Below are positions 6,298 to 8,364 of a stretch of 8,364 nt of DNA, piece by piece (the stretch's first letter is position 1; each line of letters opens with the position of its first letter). Under the pieces are notes generated by a model. That model did not search any database. It had not been told where the DNA came from and saw only the letters and a program-made list of their open reading frames with translations. The translations under genes were made by a program, and so were the position numbers. The DNA comes from an uncultured Eubacteriales bacterium. Lineage in GTDB: Bacteria; Bacillota; Clostridia; Oscillospirales; Oscillospiraceae. Location: contig USLX01000077.1 of NCBI GenBank assembly GCA_900555665.1, positions 1-8,364 of the forward strand, written 5' to 3'.

Positions 6298-8124
6298 ATG
6301 ACGAATATGCGGATTTTATACAACAGTAAGTTATCACAGTTTAAACAGCCCTTCGGGACGCTCCGCCCCGGCGAGGTTTGTACCATGCACATCCAGATCC
6401 CCTGCGCCTGCCAGACGACACATGTCGAGGTGCGCGTGCTTAGCGAGGACGGAACGCCGTTTTTGAATGTTCCGATGGTAAAATGTGCGCAGACGGAGCT
6501 CTATGAGACGTGGCGCACGGCCTTCGCGCTGGATGAGCCGGATCTCTATTTCTACTTTTTCCAGATCACGACGAAAAACGAATCGTTCCGCCTGCTCAAG
6601 CAGGGCGACGCCACGAACATGGAGACAGGCGATTGGTGGCAGGTGAGCGTCATCGCGGAGGAATTCGCGGTGCCGTCTGCGCTCGAGGGCGCGGTGATGT
6701 ATCAGATCTTCCCCGACCGGTTCGCGAGGGCCGGGCAGTGCGACCTGACGGAAAAACTGCAGCCCTATTGGGTGCATAAAAACTGGCGCGACCAGCCCGT
6801 CTGGCAGCCCAATGAGCGGGGAGAGATCACAAACAACGACTTTTTTGGCGGAAATTTCGCTGGAATGTGCGAAAAACTGGACTATTTGCAAAATCTCGGT
6901 GTAGAGGTGCTCTATCTCAACCCGGTCTTTATGGCTTGGTCGACACACCGGTACGACACGTTTGACTATACGCGCATCGACCCGATGCTCGGCACGGAGG
7001 ACGATTTCCGGCACTTCTGCAACGAGGCGCACGCGCGCGGGATGAAGGTCATCCTGGACGGCGTTTTTTCCCATGTCGGCAGCCGCAGCCCCTATTTCCA
7101 GAGTGCCATCTCCGATCCGAAGTCGCCGTACCGCAGCTGGTTTGACTTCCAGCACTATCCCGACCGCTATACCAGCTGGTGGGGCATCACAACGCTCCCG
7201 TGCGTGAACAAGATGGATCCTGCCTTCCTCGACTATATCATCGACGGGCCGTATTCCATCGCAGTGCGCTGGCTGATGGCGGGGGCGGACGGCTGGCGGC
7301 TGGACGTGGTGGATGAGCTGCCGGACGAATTCGTGCTCCGGCTGCGCCGGCGGATCCGGCAGGTCAAGCCGCAGGCAATTTTGATCGGCGAGGTCTGGGA
7401 GGATGCGTCAAATAAGGTCGCCTACGACCGCAGGCGGCGCTATTTCGTCGACAACGAGCTGGACGGCGTGATGAACTATCCGCTGCAAAAGGCGATTTTC
7501 CGCTATGTGCGGCGGGAGGATGACGGCAGCGGGCTGGGCGCGCAGGTCATGACGCTGGCGGAAAACTACCCACCCCACGTCTTAAACGCCTGCATGAATC
7601 TGCTCTCCACGCACGACACGCCCCGCGCGATCAACGCGCTGCTCGACCCGCACGACGGCAGCCGCGACGATCTGGCGCAGCGGCACTTCTCGGCAGAGCA
7701 GCTCACCTGGGGCAAGGAACTTCTGCGCACAGCGGCGTTCCTGCAATTCACGCTGCCGGGCGCTCCCTGCATTTACTACGGCGACGAAGCCGCTATGACC
7801 GGCTATCGCGACCCCTTCAACCGCGCCTGCTACCCCTGGGGCGAGGAGGACACAAATCTGCAGGCCTTCTACCGGGTGCTGACCGGGCTCAAGCGGGGAA
7901 ATCCCGCGCTGAAGACTGGCCGCGTCGAGATTATTACGGCGGGCGGCGGCCGCGTGCAGTTTTTGCGGCAGAGCGAGGAACAGACAGCGATGGTCTTCTG
8001 TAATGCCTCCCGGGAACCGTGGCGCGTCCAGTATGCGGGAAAGCTGCTCTTCGGCGGCAAGCTGCAGGCCTATACGCCGGAGGCTGTCACGCTGGGCGAG
8101 AACGGCTTTTGCGTGATGGTTTGA
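6298..8124 (+). CDS. GH13 alpha-glycosidase (neopullulanase/amylopullulanase-like)
   Basis: A 608-residue GH13 enzyme expected to hydrolyse alpha-1,4 and perhaps alpha-1,6 links in maltodextrins or glycogen. Residues 1-130 form an N-terminal beta-sandwich-like region. The catalytic barrel starts at VMYQIFPDRF (133-142). The motifs are intact: region I VILDGVFSH (D254, H259), nucleophile D336 in GWRLDVVDE, acid/base E365 in LIGEVWEDAS, and H439/D440 in STHDTPR. The motif-V area reads LPCVN (300-304). This differs from the MPKLN of neopullulanases and resembles the GH13 subfamily 39 type as I remember it. No signal peptide or membrane segment is seen, so it acts in the cytoplasm. ATG 6298 has GGAGG 10 nt upstream; ATG 6307 is possible but lacks such a site. 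It follows glgA by 42 nt and probably turns over or trims glycogen. Exact bond specificity cannot be read from the sequence. Confidence 0.9.
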   Translation: MTNMRILYNSKLSQFKQPFGTLRPGEVCTMHIQIPCACQTTHVEVRVLSEDGTPFLNVPMVKCAQTELYETWRTAFALDEPDLYFYFFQITTKNESFRLLKQGDATNMETGDWWQVSVIAEEFAVPSALEGAVMYQIFPDRFARAGQCDLTEKLQPYWVHKNWRDQPVWQPNERGEITNNDFFGGNFAGMCEKLDYLQNLGVEVLYLNPVFMAWSTHRYDTFDYTRIDPMLGTEDDFRHFCNEAHARGMKVILDGVFSHVGSRSPYFQSAISDPKSPYRSWFDFQHYPDRYTSWWGITTLPCVNKMDPAFLDYIIDGPYSIAVRWLMAGADGWRLDVVDELPDEFVLRLRRRIRQVKPQAILIGEVWEDASNKVAYDRRRRYFVDNELDGVMNYPLQKAIFRYVRREDDGSGLGAQVMTLAENYPPHVLNACMNLLSTHDTPRAINALLDPHDGSRDDLAQRHFSAEQLTWGKELLRTAAFLQFTLPGAPCIYYGDEAAMTGYRDPFNRACYPWGEEDTNLQAFYRVLTGLKRGNPALKTGRVEIITAGGGRVQFLRQSEEQTAMVFCNASREPWRVQYAGKLLFGGKLQAYTPEAVTLGENGFCVMV

Positions 8125-8264
8125 GGCGATGCCTGCGGGCAAAGACCCAGAAAAGGGAATTGCGGACGGGGCGCAAGCTTCGAGGCGTACTGCACGGAAT
8201 CGGAAGCGAAAGCTTTTTCGGGGGTTCGGCCGCCGACATGGCCGGTGATTTCAAAAACCAATCA

Positions 8265-8300
8265 AAAAAGTCCGCCGGAGCGTGCTTCGGCGGACTTTTT
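8265..8300 (+). terminator. Terminator of the glg operon
   Basis: AAAAAGTCCGCCG (8265-8277) pairs perfectly with CGGCGGACTTTTT (8288-8300). The inner bases GAG/CTT extend the stem around a CGTG loop. The T-run on the + side and the A-run on the other give a terminator that can work in both directions. The 140 nt between the GH13 stop and this hairpin hold no supported gene. Confidence 0.9.
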
Positions 8301-8364
8301 GCGCTGTGATTAGGGTGTATTCTTCCAACTCCCGACGCACCCGGACAGCGGGCCTTTTCACGCT

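Noticed and set aside
8129..8248. 39-codon Arg/Lys-rich ORF just after the GH13 stop
   Set aside because: The only possible ribosome site (GAGG at 8123-8126) is too close to the ATG. The composition looks like translated spacer, and no conservation can be shown.
8070..8364. Open - strand frame running from the window's right edge through the operon terminator
   Set aside because: It passes through the bidirectional hairpin at 8265-8300 and continues into the 3' end of the GH13 gene, which a real convergent gene would be unlikely to do. It shows no recognisable protein features.

Overview
This window carries one complete glycogen-metabolism operon on the + strand. The order is glgB (branching enzyme), glgC (ADP-glucose pyrophosphorylase), glgD (pyrophosphorylase-like regulatory subunit), glgA (ADP-glucose-dependent glycogen synthase), and a cytoplasmic GH13 alpha-glycosidase. 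A separate glgD next to glgC is a hallmark of Firmicutes. Together with the high G+C content and the hairpin-type intergenic repeats, this suggests a GC-rich gut member of the Clostridia (Oscillospiraceae/Ruminococcaceae type). The genus cannot be fixed from this window.

Layout: positions 1-573 hold no convincing protein gene. They contain a terminator of an upstream gene (20-57), a two-hairpin repeat-like element (74-118), a second repeat-like hairpin (153-192), a candidate promoter (277-305) followed by about 150 nt and a terminator-like hairpin (454-497), and then a good sigma-A-type promoter (517-545) directly in front of glgB. The five genes occupy 574-8124 with short gaps: 45 nt, 25 nt, a 4-nt overlap, and 42 nt. 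The fourth gap contains a strong GC-rich hairpin that buries the ribosome binding site of the last gene. A U-tract terminator at 8265-8300 closes the unit. Nothing further is recognised in 8301-8364.

How the genes work together: GlgC, probably with GlgD, makes ADP-glucose from glucose-1-phosphate and ATP. GlgA adds the glucose to alpha-1,4 chains. GlgB introduces alpha-1,6 branches. The GH13 enzyme most likely trims or debranches glycogen or maltodextrins inside the cell. The usual operon partner glgP (phosphorylase) is not in the window.

The proteins belong to well-known families, and I found no undescribed protein system. The parts most worth a second look are non-coding: a possible independent small RNA or attenuated leader upstream of glgB, and the hairpin that sequesters the Shine-Dalgarno of the GH13 gene.
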